From Daphnia pulex (lineage: Eukaryota > Arthropoda > Branchiopoda > Diplostraca > Daphniidae): a stretch of DNA of 64,000 bases. The stretch covers positions 1,612,001 through 1,676,000 of the forward strand of contig NC_060024.1 in NCBI RefSeq assembly GCF_021134715.1. Direction: 5' to 3'. Under the pieces are notes generated by a model, which worked only from the letters and a program-made list of their open reading frames with translations, did not search any database and was not told where the DNA came from. The position numbers and the translations under genes are program-made. This document shows, in pieces, positions 11,801-24,220 of this stretch (position 1 is its first letter; each line of letters opens with the position of its first letter).

Positions 11801-14800
11801 ACATGCTGCTAGACGGCGTGGTCAACAACGGCGACACCAAACTTTACCATTCCGACTATTTGAATCGCGACAACGGCCCTAGTCACCGTCAGTACACTTT
11901 CGGCTTCATTCAAATCAATTTGACTACATACGACCCCAAAGTTGGAATGAGTCCGTAAGTATTGACGCATTCACTCAATACGACATACCATCAAATGTTT
12001 TCACCTAATAATACATTTTGATGTTGATGCAGAATCTTGTGGAGCCGACCGATTCCTCTTGGCTGGTACATGAGTCCTCAATGGAAGCGATTCGACGGAG
12101 ACAAATGGGCTCACGAAAAGTGCAACAACTGGATCGATTACGACCGGCAGATGCGGCCGTTCACTTACGAATTGCCCATCTGCCCCTGCATGATGCATCA
12201 GGCCGCCTCTGACAAAGGGCGTTACGTCCCCGATTTCGAGTGTGATCGTTACGGCAACGCCAAGTGCGAGTACCATCACGGCGCCATTATGTGCTACCGA
12301 TCAGGGCTCTCCAGGTAATATGATGAAAACCCCGTACATATAGCAATTTTATGGTTTGATTTATTTTATTTTACGGTTTGATTTAACTGTGTAATTATCG
12401 TTTTAATTAAAGTCGCGATGGTGCCGGCCAGCAGTGTTGTTACGACAAAGATGGTCTGCTCATGATGACGTCCGACAACAAGTGGGGTGGAAATCCCGGC
12501 AGGTCACACAACTTGGGTTTGATGCCTTGGAATGAAGCCGGAAAAGTACGAATTTTGAGTGTTAAACAATCAACCCAAAACCGTTGTCATTAATTTTTTT
12601 AAATGAAGGTCCCCAGTCTTTCGCATTGGCAAATGGACGTTGTACCATTTTACACCTGCTGTCTCTGGCAAGATGAAAGTAGCGAGGACTGTGAAATCTT
12701 CCGATTCGAACGCCGAGCCTCGCAAGATTGCGTCGGCTATCAACCACCTGGCGCAGGTTTGTTTCAAGATTATTTGAATGAGTTAGAAGAATATGGTCAA
12801 AACAAATTTCTTAAATTTTCACTCCAACAGCTGCCGTTTTTGGAGATCCTCACTTCTACACGTTTGACAACATGACCTACACTTTTAACGGGAAAGGCGA
12901 ATTCGTACTAGTCCGCGCTGACACTGTCCGTCACAAGCTCGATATTCAGGCCCGTTTTGAAGCCATTCCCAATAACATTTACGGCACTGCGCGTGCCACA
13001 GTTCTGACAGCAGTTGCCGGTAAGCAGAATAAAACACACACACAAAATAAAATACATTTGAAATTTGATTTAGTTTTAATGGTGGACTTTTCAATTTTTG
13101 TATGCAGCTCAGGAGAACACCTCAGTGGTCGTAGAAGTTCGTATTCGTCCTTCTTACGCTCAATGGCGGTATCGTTTAGATGTGATTGTCGATCAGCGTT
13201 ACGTCTACTTCGATACGTTCAGCCGACACGTCCAGAACTTCAAAGGTATAAAGCGAATAGAGTTTTACGACAGACGGTAGTGTTGTAGAGTGTGCCTAAC
13301 GGTTAGAATTTCCATACAATCTGTATAGGTGTTACGGTCTATACTCCTACGTCGATCTTGAACCAAAGTCACGTGATCATCATGTTCCAGTCAGGTGCCG
13401 GACTTGAAGTTGTCGAAAACAACCGCCATATGTCGGCCCGCGTCTACCTTCCACTCAGTTACATGGTAAGTAGTTTGTCATGTCAAACATAAATGTGTGA
13501 AATTTAGATTCAAAAATAACAATTTGAAAATGATTCAGAACCAAACTAGAGGACTTTTTGGCAATTGGTCCACCGATCTTTACGATGATTTCACGCTACC
13601 AGACGGGACTCCCGGCCCATCGCTTGACATCAACAATCTGGAAAGTCTTCACAATTCATTTGGAATGAAATGTAAGTCATTTTAAAAATTAAAATTTACA
13701 TTTTATTTGCGATGATCAGAAATTCTAATTTTAATAAATGTCTTCAGGGGCTGTGGATGACAAATCCGATCCGTACAAGGGCAAAAGTTTGTTTTACCAC
13801 GAAAACGGTCGCTCGTCTAACTTTTTCTACGATGCTACATTCCAGCCCATTTATGATGTCAAGCCTCTTTTACCAGTTAACTAGTAAGTAAACAATTAAA
13901 CCGCTGAGTTATTTCTTTTTAGCACTTTCTAATGTTTATTTTTTCTCCATTTCATTGTATAGCACTAGCCTCAATTCAACACAAATCGAGCAAACCTGCG
14001 GTACCTCCTATCAATGTTATTACGATTACGCAGTCTCACTGAACCGACAGTATGCCACTTATGCCAAGTAAGTTTAACTATAGCTTTTAAGCAGTTCAAT
14101 TCTGTCGAGGTGTGATGATTTCATTTTTCTAACTTTCAATCATTTTCCTTGTTAGATACTACCTGGACGAAATCGTTAACATCAAGTCTAATAACCTGAA
14201 GATAGGTAATGGTTTTTCTTTTAAATTTATTTATTGTGAATTTAACAGGCTTTAAGAAATAATCGTTTTGGTTTGTAGTCATTTCCTGTGGTGCATTGCC
14301 GGCTCCTAAAAACGGCCGCAAAAGCACTTTTGCCTACACCCCTGGTACTTTTGTCAAGTTCGACTGCGATCCCGGCTACGTTTTGACTGGAGAGGATCGT
14401 CGCTGGTGTTACGCTTCGGCCGAATGGAACTGGGCCCTATGGGGAGACGCCCAATGCATACGTAAGTTTTCTTTGTTGTTAGTTAACTTTCTAGTGGATA
14501 CTGCAGCTCTAGGGTTACAACATTATCTTTTTTAATAAGTCGTCCGTAATTTAAGATTAAGATTCGTCTGACAAAAATTGCCCAATAGCCCATAATAGCA
14601 GCTAATAGTTAGGGAACGAATAGGAATCCTGTTATTTTTGCTGTTTGCCACCTCGCTTAAGTCCGATCCTTTCCTACTGTGTGTGTGATTAGCCGAAAAG
14701 GAGTATGCGGCCGAAAAGGCCGGCATCATCGCCGGTATTGTGCTGGCTGTGCTGGTTCCGCTAATGATCCTGGCCTACTGCTGCTGCCAACGACAGCGCC

Positions 14801-15333
14801 GTAATCACAAGAAAGGCTTGGAGAACAAGACTCTCAAAATGTTGACCACCTCTCGCCATTCGCTGAACGAGTCTGCCAGCCACGGTCCCGGCCCGACTTC
14901 CGCTAAAAGCGCCCACGCTCACGTAGAACCTGATTGGAAGAAAGCGGACGTGAGCAGTAGTCCGTTCAGCTCGGGAATCGGCTCTGTGACTCACATGGAT
15001 TTGGTTCGATCTTCGCCGCCCGATCAGGGAATCAAATCCGATTCGACGGGGTCTTCGACGTTCGACCGGGCCAGCACCCACAGTCCCGTGAGTAGCAATC
15101 TGAGCGGCAGTAAGGCCAGCCCCACCGAAAGCACGTCCAACAGCAGCCACGGAAGCCGGGACCGGGCAGCATCAGTACACGCTCCGGCCAGCATCGCCAG
15201 CAACGGGTCAAAGAACCGTCAGCGCTACGACGGCATTTATTACACGCACGAGCCCATCAGAGGCGCCCCGGTCATAGATTTCATAGACGACGACACCGAT
15301 GTCGAAATTAACCACCGAAATACCGAGGTGTAA
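8898..15333 (+). CDS. mesh: Mesh: NIDO-AMOP-vWD-Sushi transmembrane junction protein
   Basis: Arthropod Mesh is a single-pass protein of smooth septate junctions in gut epithelium. The 20 rebuilt exons are 8898-9027, 9928-10193, 10283-10473, 10556-10730, 10814-10951, 11030-11198, 11271-11531, 11618-11954, 12033-12314, 12413-12545, 12609-12756, 12831-13019, 13108-13245, 13329-13465, 13539-13671, 13748-13883, 13963-14067, 14156-14205, 14279-14461 and 14693-15333. They give 1,313 residues. A signal peptide covers about 1-24, NIDO about 150-345, an IPT-like region about 360-440, AMOP about 560-740, vWD about 745-945 ([19 protein letters not shown]) and Sushi about 1040-1100 (four Cys). The membrane helix lies near 1108-1130, followed by a Ser-rich tail ending NTEV, a class I PDZ-ligand pattern. 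The ATG at 8898 is preferred over an upstream in-frame TTG. The exon 2 boundary is the least certain. Confidence 0.93.
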
Positions 15334-15913
15334 AAAAAAACCACGAATCAAACTCAGCCGCAGCAATCACTCCCCTTATAATGCCACACTTCTAAACCAA
15401 AGAAATACAGATGCGTATTTTTCTAAAAATCAATTAAAAAACAAAAATGATAGCTAGTGAAGAAAAAAAAACAGATTATGGATAAGTATACCTGACCCAT
15501 CACGTTTAAAAGTACTTATTACTTAAAATACGGATCGCCCATGCATATTGATTGACAGTCGTTTATTTGCAATAGCCCTCCCTTTTCAGTATGTATTAAT
15601 AATTCCTCATCTTCATCTTACCGAATGGCAAAATACATTGATCATTTAAGAAAGCAAGTGAAATAATTTAAACCCAAAGCTTAACCTTGGCGCTTAAGTT
15701 GCATTAGAACTTTGCTATGTTAAGTGAATTACTCTCGAAATGAGTAAAAAAATTGAAAGTTTAGTAAATCATAAATTCACCCGCCTCTAGAAATTAGATC
15801 ATCTAACAAATATTTTAAGACAATTTTAGTGAATATTTAATATGCTAGTTCAGTTAAAATTTTCATTTCTGAATAAGTCGGAAATTTGACACATTTTGAA
15901 AATCCGTCAATAG

Positions 15914-16256
15914 CGGAAGCGGAGTACAAGGCTCTCCAAGCGGGCATCATCATCGGATCTATTTTGGCCGTGGCCGTTCCGGTGGCCATCATCCTGTATT
16001 ATGTGTGCCAGTGTTTGCGAGAAAGGCGGGCTCGTCGTCATGACTTCGGATACGACAACAAGTAAATAAACTCTCTCTCTCTCTCTAGTTCGGTTCATTT
16101 CGAAAGTCTTCCACATACACCTACTACAAAATTGGAAATCTTTGCCTGACACATTTTTTTAGAAAACCGCGTAGTGTCCCGATAGCCACGACACAGGAGG
16201 CAAGGATTTCCCCGCGTTCATCACCTTCCAATTCGCCGATAGAGACCCAAGCGTAA
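15914..16256 (+). CDS. mesh: Alternative last exons of mesh (second transmembrane/tail)
   Basis: An acceptor before 15914 opens an exon in the same phase as the main last exon. It encodes PEAEYKALQAGIIIG, then a hydrophobic helix and the basic stop-transfer CLRERRARRH. The main exon begins [15 protein letters not shown], so the two look like duplicated exons for the membrane helix. Read straight through, this exon stops at 16063-16065 (YDNK end) and gives 1,150 residues. A donor at 16062 (AACAA/GTAAAT) joins in phase to an exon at 16163-16256, extending the tail to ETQA and giving 1,180 residues. Another good donor (GTAAGT at 16253) suggests further splicing. Use of these exons is inferred from phase, motif and splice sites. 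Confidence 0.75.
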
Positions 16257-16753
16257 GTCGTAGGGGGGGGGGGAGCGTGTCGACGGAACTGAATATGAAA
16301 ATGTTATCCACTTATTTGTTCGCACAACCCTTAATCACTTCATCGAGGCCAATACTTATTCATGAAGCGGAAATACCTTTCCTTCATCCCCTAGTAATTC
16401 CAGTTTTCAATAGTTTGACATTGTGAACCTCAACTAAAAATCCATGATCCAAAAATAAACAACTAATCTTAATAGAATCTTGTCATTATTTAGAAAAAAA
16501 AATGCTCTACCGGGTGCTTAAGCGGATGCAAATTGAGTTACGTTTAAAAAAAAAGTTTATAAGAAGAGCGAGTTATAAACCTAAAGTTTAAGTGTAAGCC
16601 TTACTGACACAGCGACAAAGAGAGATAACCAAATACTAAGCGAATAAATAAACCATAAACACCATGCCAAACGATTGACTATCTTAAATAATTCCAGTCA
16701 GACGTATTATATAGACTACTAACCCTTAGAAATTAGAATGAAGCTTCGAAGCC

Positions 16754-16783
16754 AATAAAGTCCATATGCTCCATCCTAATAAA
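16754..16783 (+). promoter_or_regulatory. Paired polyadenylation signals downstream of mesh
   Basis: Two AATAAA hexamers at 16754 and 16778 lie about 500 bases after the alternative mesh tail and are the best candidates for its 3' end. An earlier candidate lies near 16,455. These assignments rest on the hexamer alone. Confidence 0.4.
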
Positions 16784-17857
16784 AGCTTTGGAACTTGTAT
16801 AATATTACGCCAAATCGTCTGTTCTGTGCTAGTATAATCGAACAATTTTAAGAGTACACCCAAAAAAGTTACATTGTACTTGAATGACTTGGTTTAGAAT
16901 GCAAGATTACGAATGTCAAAGTACTAGCCTAGTGTTAGCTCACATTTCACGTGGTTTCTGGTCGTCAACAACTCAAAATTCTGCTATGAAATCTGAATAA
17001 CCATTGCGGAAACTCGAGTTTGCTCGAATTCAAATGAATGTAACGAGAGAGAGATTTTTTTTTTCTGACGCTTGAAGCGAGTGTATTTTGCCATCCCACA
17101 TTGGACAGCGCAGCACACACGGCACACGCCGCTGTACTCATTTCGAGTAAAGGTTTCCACGAAGACATGATGAGAAACCGATGACCAAAGAATTTTCGCG
17201 GCCTGGCGTGCGCCTTCCAACTCATTATATTTCATGGGAACATCCAAACAGAGTGATACTAAGCAAAACAATTAGATCACTCAAGATGGTAAGCATTGTG
17301 TGAAGAAGAAATGATAGTGTGTGAAAATAACGTAAAATGGAGACGAGAGATCCACAAATCTAATGTAAAAATTACATCGGGGAGGGAGAAAAGTCGAGCA
17401 AGAATAAAGAGATAGCATTACAAGAAGAGTCAGACCAAAAAAGAGCCAGCCGGAGCCAACCGTTTTGGGGGGAGTGTAGACGAAAAGAGAGAAAAAAAAA
17501 GCCCGATTAGAAGAAACAGAGAAAATCAAGTTGAATTACACCCAAAAATAAGGACAAAAGACCCCGTGCAGAGCCTTTCGTGCATTTTCAAAACTGAAAG
17601 GTGCTAATCCACGAACGTGAATTTTGAAACAAATACAACCGGGAATCTCTGAAGATTAACTAATTGTCGTACAGTAAGCAAAGGTAAGTGTTCATAAATT
17701 TAAGGGGGGAGGGAGGGGAGAGAAGCAAGGGGGTATAGCATACACCGCATTCATTATTTCATGGTGTCGAGTAAGATTATCGATATATTGACTGGGCTTT
17801 GCCATAAAATATAGAAACCGATTTCCAGCGTTAACGTCACTCATGTTCATTGGCAGA
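16784..17857. other. Intergenic between mesh (+) and PRL-1 (-)
   Basis: The two genes are convergent here. No supported exon was found. The stretch should contain the 3' untranslated region of PRL-1 on the minus strand. A purine-rich run lies near 17,700-17,730. Confidence 0.4.
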
Positions 17858-19063
17858 TCACTGTATGCAGCAACCGTTCTTTGCGTGTCCATTGCGAAAT
17901 TTCAGACGCGATTTGGGACGATACTTTTCTAGGTAGGCTAGTTGCTTAGAATTGATGGCACCGCGACGTTTCCTATTTTTGTTTTACAAGTTCAGATTAC
18001 ATTTTGTCTTGCTGGTAATTTAAGAAAAGACGTACTCTCGGATTAGTTCGACGGCATCCTCGTACTTCATCCCAAGTTCGATTAGGGCTAAAGCCACCAA
18101 AACGGGCGCTCTTCCTAAACCGGCCACGCAATGGACGGCCACACACGATGATGGATCACTACCAAATCTTTGAGAGAACAAAACGACAACCGAATTGGCC
18201 ATTGGATTAAAAAAAGGCAAAAACAAAACAAAACAATAGTAGGCTAATGAAAAATATTTGTTCTACTCACCTTCTCCGGAGAAGGTCGAACCAGTGGTCA
18301 ACAATTTCTGACGGAGGAAAAGTGCCGTCATCGAAAACCAAATCCGTTACCTCGATGCCTTCCTTACGCAGTTCTTCGATTTTGTATGTCGGTTCGCATA
18401 CTCGCACTACATCCATGACATTGTGCTTTTTTAATTCCTTGGAAATGTGCAATAAAATAAACACTTTATTAAAATTGCAGCTATCCTAGCAATCTAAAAT
18501 ACATTCGAAACTAGCAAAGATTCCCCTTCGACAAAGAGTAATTAATTATAAGCGCTAATTGCGTTTTACGTCATTTTTACGATGCAAATAAATTTTAATG
18601 GTTCCTTATCCGCTGATTACTTGATCAGCACATCACTTGCAAATGATGAAATTTGAGTTGCAATAGAATGATGAAATCTAACATTGTGGAAGCCATAATT
18701 TTGCGTCATGCTGAATTCCTACATTCCTTAGTCGTTATTGATAAGTCAGTTATTGACAAACTTTTCCTATCGACTTAAATATCTCGATATCACCTATTGA
18801 TTGTGAAATCCCATTACTGACTCACATCAAAAGATGACTTCATACACATTGATTAAATAATTTTTGTGGAATTTTAAGCTCCTTTTTCTCATAATAACTA
18901 AAAGTCGCATTAGTCGCGTGTAAAAAGAAACGTAAGTCGGACATACTTCAATAAAATTCGTTATAGTCTGGTCGGTGGGACGGTCGGTGATGAGGAAGCG
19001 CATTTCCTTGTAGGAGATTTCAGAAGGAGCTGGTCGGATAATCTTCTGCCTCATGGTGTTCAT
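17858..19063 (-). CDS. PRL-1: PRL-type protein tyrosine phosphatase (PTP4A)
   Basis: This is a prenylated dual-specificity phosphatase acting at the plasma membrane and endosomes. Exons in transcript order are 19063-18947, 18437-18271, 18167-18036 and 17972-17858, giving 176 residues, the length of the fly protein. The start reads [19 protein letters not shown]. The general-acid loop is FDDGTFPP, and the active site is [10 protein letters not shown], a CX5R motif. The polybasic C-terminus ends CCIQ, a CAAX-type prenylation box. An upstream in-frame extension exists but has no family similarity and is probably 5' untranslated. The first intron is 509 bases, long for this block. Confidence 0.95.
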
Positions 19064-22037
19064 CGCTGGCTTGCAATCGCCTTCTTTGTCGGTCAAAATT
19101 TCATTCACCCTCCTTTTGTTGGGATAGTGAGAACGCGAGCCAGATTGGATTGGGTACACTGAATCGACAGAACAGGGCTCTGGATGCATTCCGTCGCACA
19201 AAAACCACTGAATAGCTGATATTACACGGACACTTATTCGACAAAAATATTTTCGTAGAAAAATAGATAAATCTGTTTCTTTTCTTTCTTTAATATGCAA
19301 AAAGAATTGCTCAACGTTTCACAATTGGTTGATGGCACTAAGGTCGATCAATCAAGTCGGCCCAAAAAAAAAAAAAAATGGAAACTGCTAATGCGGTGCT
19401 AACTTGTGGGAGGGCTGCTGTCACTAGAGATTCCTCCGGACAAGTGTGGATGATGTGTCGACAGGATCCAAACGATTATGATGGTTGTTATGGTGGTTGC
19501 CCCTTGGTGCACCAGCCTTCAGCCCTCAAGGCTGCTGATGGTCGTCGTCGGAGGAACCGGAAACCGGACCGGAAGAATCTTTCGAATCGGCCCAGTGACG
19601 CCAGATTGCTGTAGTGGTGGGGAAAGGAAAAAGAAGTGTACTCGAATGCACTCAAGACTCTCTCCTCGGTGAGTCTTGTCGCTGACAACAACCTCACAAT
19701 TATAATTCCACACACTACCGTCTCCTGATTGATTCACACAATGTTCTGATGGCGATTGCAATTGGTTGAAACTATTTATCGGTTCATGACGAGTTGCATT
19801 TCATGCTGAGCTTGGCAATAATCTTCGCTGCCCAAATGAGCTACCAGGTATCGGTGCCGCCACTCCTGGCAACGCTAAATGGAGAGACAAAAATGATTTA
19901 GAAATGTTGGTAACGAAACTTCTTATTAGATCACACGAAATCTATATGATAACAAGTGAACAACCAACCTCTACGAAAACGGCAAAATAATTACTAGGGA
20001 AAATAACTAAGTCTGTTCAATCGCCCTTTCCACTAGAGCTCGCATCTTCGAACTAAATGAAGGGAAACCTTCAGTGCTTCAAACTGGGGTATAGAGCTTG
20101 ACCTACTAACCTCGAATAATTCTACACGTATTAGCTTCAATGTCACCTATTCACCGTTTCAAGTTTAACTAAAAAAGAAAACTGGATTTCCTTGTTTGCC
20201 GATTGCCGTAACGTACACACAAGTGTTTTGTAAACAGTCAAAGGCTGGCCCAGAATCGGGGAAGCAAATTTTTCGTGAAGCTTATTTTTCAGTTGAAAGA
20301 CACGTCAACTAAAAATAACTCGTCTTTCGCAGGCGAAAAGTCACGAGAATGAAGTGCGTACTTATTTTGGCCACTTGCTGGCCAACGCGCAATACTGCGG
20401 CTCGCCTGGAAACGATTGGAACGTTTTGGCAAATTTCCCAAGAGCCAATTATAAATAATATTTTACTTGGGTCAAACTAGAAAAGTTTTGCATTGGAGCT
20501 TTAATCTTATTCTGCATGTAATGAAAAATGAAGTAGTCTACTTTTTAGACTACACACTTTTAGAATTAACCAAAGTGCATAGTTATAGACCGAAACACAA
20601 ATACAAAGGAAACCTAGTTGAATATGGACCATGAGAAATATGTGATTCTCATTGATAAAAGTAGAAGATGTCTAAGTGTCAAATTTCTAAAATCTATTTC
20701 CCCAAGTAGTTCACGCTATTCTGATGTTGAAGACAAATGCAAGTTTAAAGCAAGGGTGGAGTTCACCATTTCATACGTTTCAAAGACACACAAAACGTTA
20801 CCTAACAACTAGAACTACAAAGGCTTCTTGAACTTGAACATAATTTAGGTTGGTAAAAAAAAGTACTTATAAATAACTGGTAAAATAAAATACATCCCCA
20901 ATCAAATTTGTTACCTGAATGATGCCTGAGCACATTGAAGTAGAAAAACCAACGGCGAATGGATACAAACAGTCAATGGCGGATGTAAAGAGAAATAAGA
21001 CGAAAATACGTCCTCTCCGTTAAGACTTGATTAGGAGAAAAACAGAAAAACTTGTAACATTTTAACTAACGATTATTAACTGTAGCACTCATACCTAAAA
21101 TATGCATCAATGACGACCACCAACCGTTGGTTATATGTGGAAATGACAACCAAATAGATTCGCCTTTATCTCTGACGTTAATTCACAAGTCCAACTAGTC
21201 AACTATACTAGTAGGTGACTGTCGCTACCGTAGTTCACCGATAGTGAACGAGTCGAGAAGATATAATACTGGGAAAAGTTCGAGCTCTGTGCCAGTGGAC
21301 TCACTGACAGGAAGACATCTAGCGGTAAAGCAAGTAAGATTCTGTACCCGGAAGGCCGGAACTAGCGAAGTAGCGATGGTCAGCGGAAGTTCATGTTAAA
21401 TTAAATATAAAGCGAAATCATTTTTTTTACGTTGTACGTATTTCTGATGTTAAACCATAAAGTAAACGTACATTCTTGGTTAAACTACCTTAGCAAGACG
21501 GTGAAAAAACTTTCTTTTACAGCGGCATCTATCGTGGATTGAATTCAAATATCAGTATTGCCACGACATTCCCTTAAAAACGTTTAAACTCCTTAACCGA
21601 CCTAACTAAACAGTGACCTAATTTAAATTTTAAATGACCATTTTTGAATGGTTGTGCTAGTAGATTTCCACTACAAGGCTGTCAATGTTGCATAAGAGAA
21701 AACCTTCATTATTGTCACAGACAGAAGGAAGATGTCGTTATAATCGAGTTTTTACTGACTCGTGGGCCGTGGCTTTATTTACCTACTTTGATCACGTCTG
21801 CTTTCTGCTAACGTTCATTCAATTTAAAAAAAAAAACGTGTTTATGAAAGAGTACAATCACTTTCCTAACTACAAAACTAATGTATATAAGTAAAAGGAT
21901 TAAAGAAGTTGGTTGAAATTTGATAAATGATTTAGATTCCTTAAATATATTCTGTTCAATTTCTAAAATATCCAGGCATCAACTTTTGCAGTTATACTTG
22001 ATAAACATTTGAAAAGATTGCTCCCTTCCCTTTGGAA
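19064..22037. other. Intergenic between divergent PRL-1 and archease
   Basis: No supported coding exon in about 3 kb. Bases 19,380-19,770 hold moderately GC-rich open frames on both strands with no recognisable domain, probably promoter or 5' untranslated sequence of PRL-1. The rest is AT-rich, and I see no RNA gene or clear repeat. Confidence 0.4.
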
Positions 22038-22780
22038 ATGACAGATCTAACTGAAGAGGAAAAAAAGATTCCTGTTGAGAAATATGAATGTAAGTAAAAT
22101 CATGATTTAAAGTGATTAATTTTGAACAGTGATTTAAAAAAAAAATTGAATTGTAATCTTTATTTGCCTCAGATTTGGATCATACCGCTGATGTTCAGTA
22201 AGATTGTTCAATTATTCTTTTTTTCTGTTGGCTAAATGTTTTACTTTTAATAGGCTTCATGCTTGGGGGGATTCCTTGGAAGAAGCCTTTGAACAATGTA
22301 CTCAGGCCATGGTAATACTAGATTGCCACATATCCATATTACCTACTACCATTATTGTATATTTGCTCCTTTTCACTGATTTTATTTTTAGTTTGGGTAC
22401 ATGACTGAAATTGATAAAGTGGAAATCTTGGAGAAGCATGAAATTGAAGCTCAAGGAGAGGATATTCAATCATTGTTGTTTCATCTACTTGATGAGTTCC
22501 TTTTCCTTTTTAGTGCAGAGCCATTCTTTATTGCTAGGGTAAAGTCAACCTTCCACATGATTAAACTATTGATTTATTCTATTCAAAATTTTCTGTGTAG
22601 AAAGTGAAAATCACAGAATTTGATCGCGTCAACTTCAAAATTGTGGCAACTGGCTATGGAGAAACTTTTGATTTGAAGAAGCACCCTCAGGGAACAGAAG
22701 TTAAGGCTATCACTTACTCTAACATGCAAGTTCATGATGAACCAAATTTGCATCAAGTCTATGTTATCATTGATATTTAA
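22038..22780 (+). CDS. ZBTB8OS: Archease, cofactor of the RtcB RNA ligase
   Basis: Archease activates the RtcB ligase used in tRNA splicing and XBP1-type mRNA joining. Five exons (22038-22089, 22173-22197, 22254-22311, 22392-22538, 22601-22780) give 153 residues, slightly shorter than the human protein. The family signature DHTADVQLHAWG lies near residues 20-31, where the Asp residues bind metal. The conserved helix LLFHLLDEFLFLF and the C-terminal region with NLHQVYVIIDI are also present. The gene is convergent with a small minus-strand gene; only 40 bases separate the two stop codons. The human orthologue goes by ZBTB8OS because of its genomic neighbour, which does not apply here. Confidence 0.95.
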
Positions 22781-22820
22781 GTGGGAAAATGTGAAATACA
22801 TCTGGATCAGTTGCCTTATC

Positions 22821-23199
22821 TTAATTTATTGATTGGTAAGCCTTTAATTTTACATTATCAGACATATTTTGCAATTCATTTGATATCTTTGTAAGTTCTG
22901 GGAATCTGGTATTCAGATCTTGAATGCTGGTGTCTAAATTTTTCTTATACATAAGTAGGTCATTTAATTTTTGGGTCCATTCATTTGTTCCTGCATTTAC
23001 TGAACATACATTATCTGCATTAAAATATGTTATTTAAGAATTCATGATGAAATTCAAAAACAGAACTTCAAAGTTTACCTTGCATATCCAGAGCCTGGAC
23101 TACATCTGAGTTGTTAACACAATTCATCATGTCTTTTTCCTGTTGCTCTGCAGTTGGAGGACTGGGCCTTTGTAAAAAAGTTGGCTTCCATTGAAACAT
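22821..23199 (-). CDS. Small two-exon protein of 104 residues, unrecognised
   Basis: Exons 23199-23079 and 23014-22821, joined by a 64-base intron with a GTAAAC donor and a TGCAG acceptor, give an uninterrupted 104-residue protein. The start is MFQWKPTFLQRPSPPTAEQQ. The second half (LNDLLMYKKNLDTSIQDL, then FPELTKISNELQNM) looks like a coiled-coil or helical bundle, as in small subunits of kinetochore, BLOC/BORC or similar complexes, but I do not recognise the family. No signal peptide or membrane helix is visible. Support comes from matched splice sites, phase and an intact frame. It converges tightly on archease. Confidence 0.65.
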
Positions 23200-24220
23200 T
23201 GTTTTATGTTACAATATTTTACCCTGCTATAGTCACTATAATTTGTAATAACACAAATTCAGAACGTTTTTAGATTATACGTAATTCAATTAATAGTGAA
23301 AATCACAGTTTTCAGAACTTAAAACAAAGTTCAAAGCAGACAACATTCTCAAATCTCGGGGTTGTGGTGTTGACGTGTTGTGGACTTTGGTGGATGAACG
23401 CACCAAGCGGGCGCGTTTATAACTATAAAATTTGATTTTTGTGAGGTCTAGGTCTAGGAAAACGTCATTAACATGTAGAAATTAATTCCCTATTGAACAA
23501 TAATTATTGTTTCATAAAATAGTCATAACTAGCTTTTAAGAGGGGTGATTTTGCCGTTTTGGGGCGTTAAGGTGTTTGAATGGGAGTGATTATAAGATTT
23601 CGGGGGTTGCCATGGTAAAGTTTGCTAAAAATGATCGCGCGAAGCCGCGAACTACGATTTTGCACATCAGTAAATCAGTTGAATTTTTTTAAATACTAAA
23701 TAATTCACACGAAAAATTGTTGTGTATAATTGTTAAATAAAAGACTGTATGTATTTTTTAAATCGTGTGTGTGTTACATGAAAGTTAAAAATAGAAGAAC
23801 CATTTGTAGCAAAATGAAATTGTTAACTAAGGTTTATTTTATGATGTGGTTATTTTTGCGGAAGGGGTTAAAAAAAACGCTATCTTAAAAAATTAGAAAT
23901 GTGAAAAAAGCTCATGAAAAAATCTATTAATAGTTGGGGTAAACCCCCTTATCATATAAAAAAACCCAATCACATTTCGAAATCCACACACGCACAGTAC
24001 TCGGCAGTTAATATTTATTTTCAATCGTGTAGTCATGTGTTTCAACTTCAAGGATGCTCATACTGAGTGACGGCCGACGGGAAGTCGGTCAGGCAGCATG
24101 GTGAAAGACTGAAAGATAGATGATAGGACGAATCGAGAATGAATAATTGGTTTGGTACAATAAAATAATACAATACAATAATTGGTACAATGGGTACATG
24201 AATTTATTTCAAAGTAATAT
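23200..24220. other. Intergenic, no gene seen
   Basis: Lies between the start of the small gene and the end of ZNHIT2, both on the minus strand. It should contain the promoter of the former and the 3' untranslated region of the latter. No exon, RNA gene or repeat of note. Confidence 0.4.

Noticed and set aside
18020..18226. Separate short protein containing the PRL active site
   Set aside because: It is one exon of PRL-1 plus intron read-through; splice sites at 18167 and 18036 explain it.
19064..19300. N-terminal extension of PRL-1 by an upstream in-frame ATG
   Set aside because: The extension has no similarity to the family, and the ATG at 19063 gives the usual 176-residue protein.
19378..19761. 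Coding exon on either strand upstream of PRL-1
   Set aside because: Both strands are open but have no domain or convincing splice context, as expected of a GC-richer promoter region.
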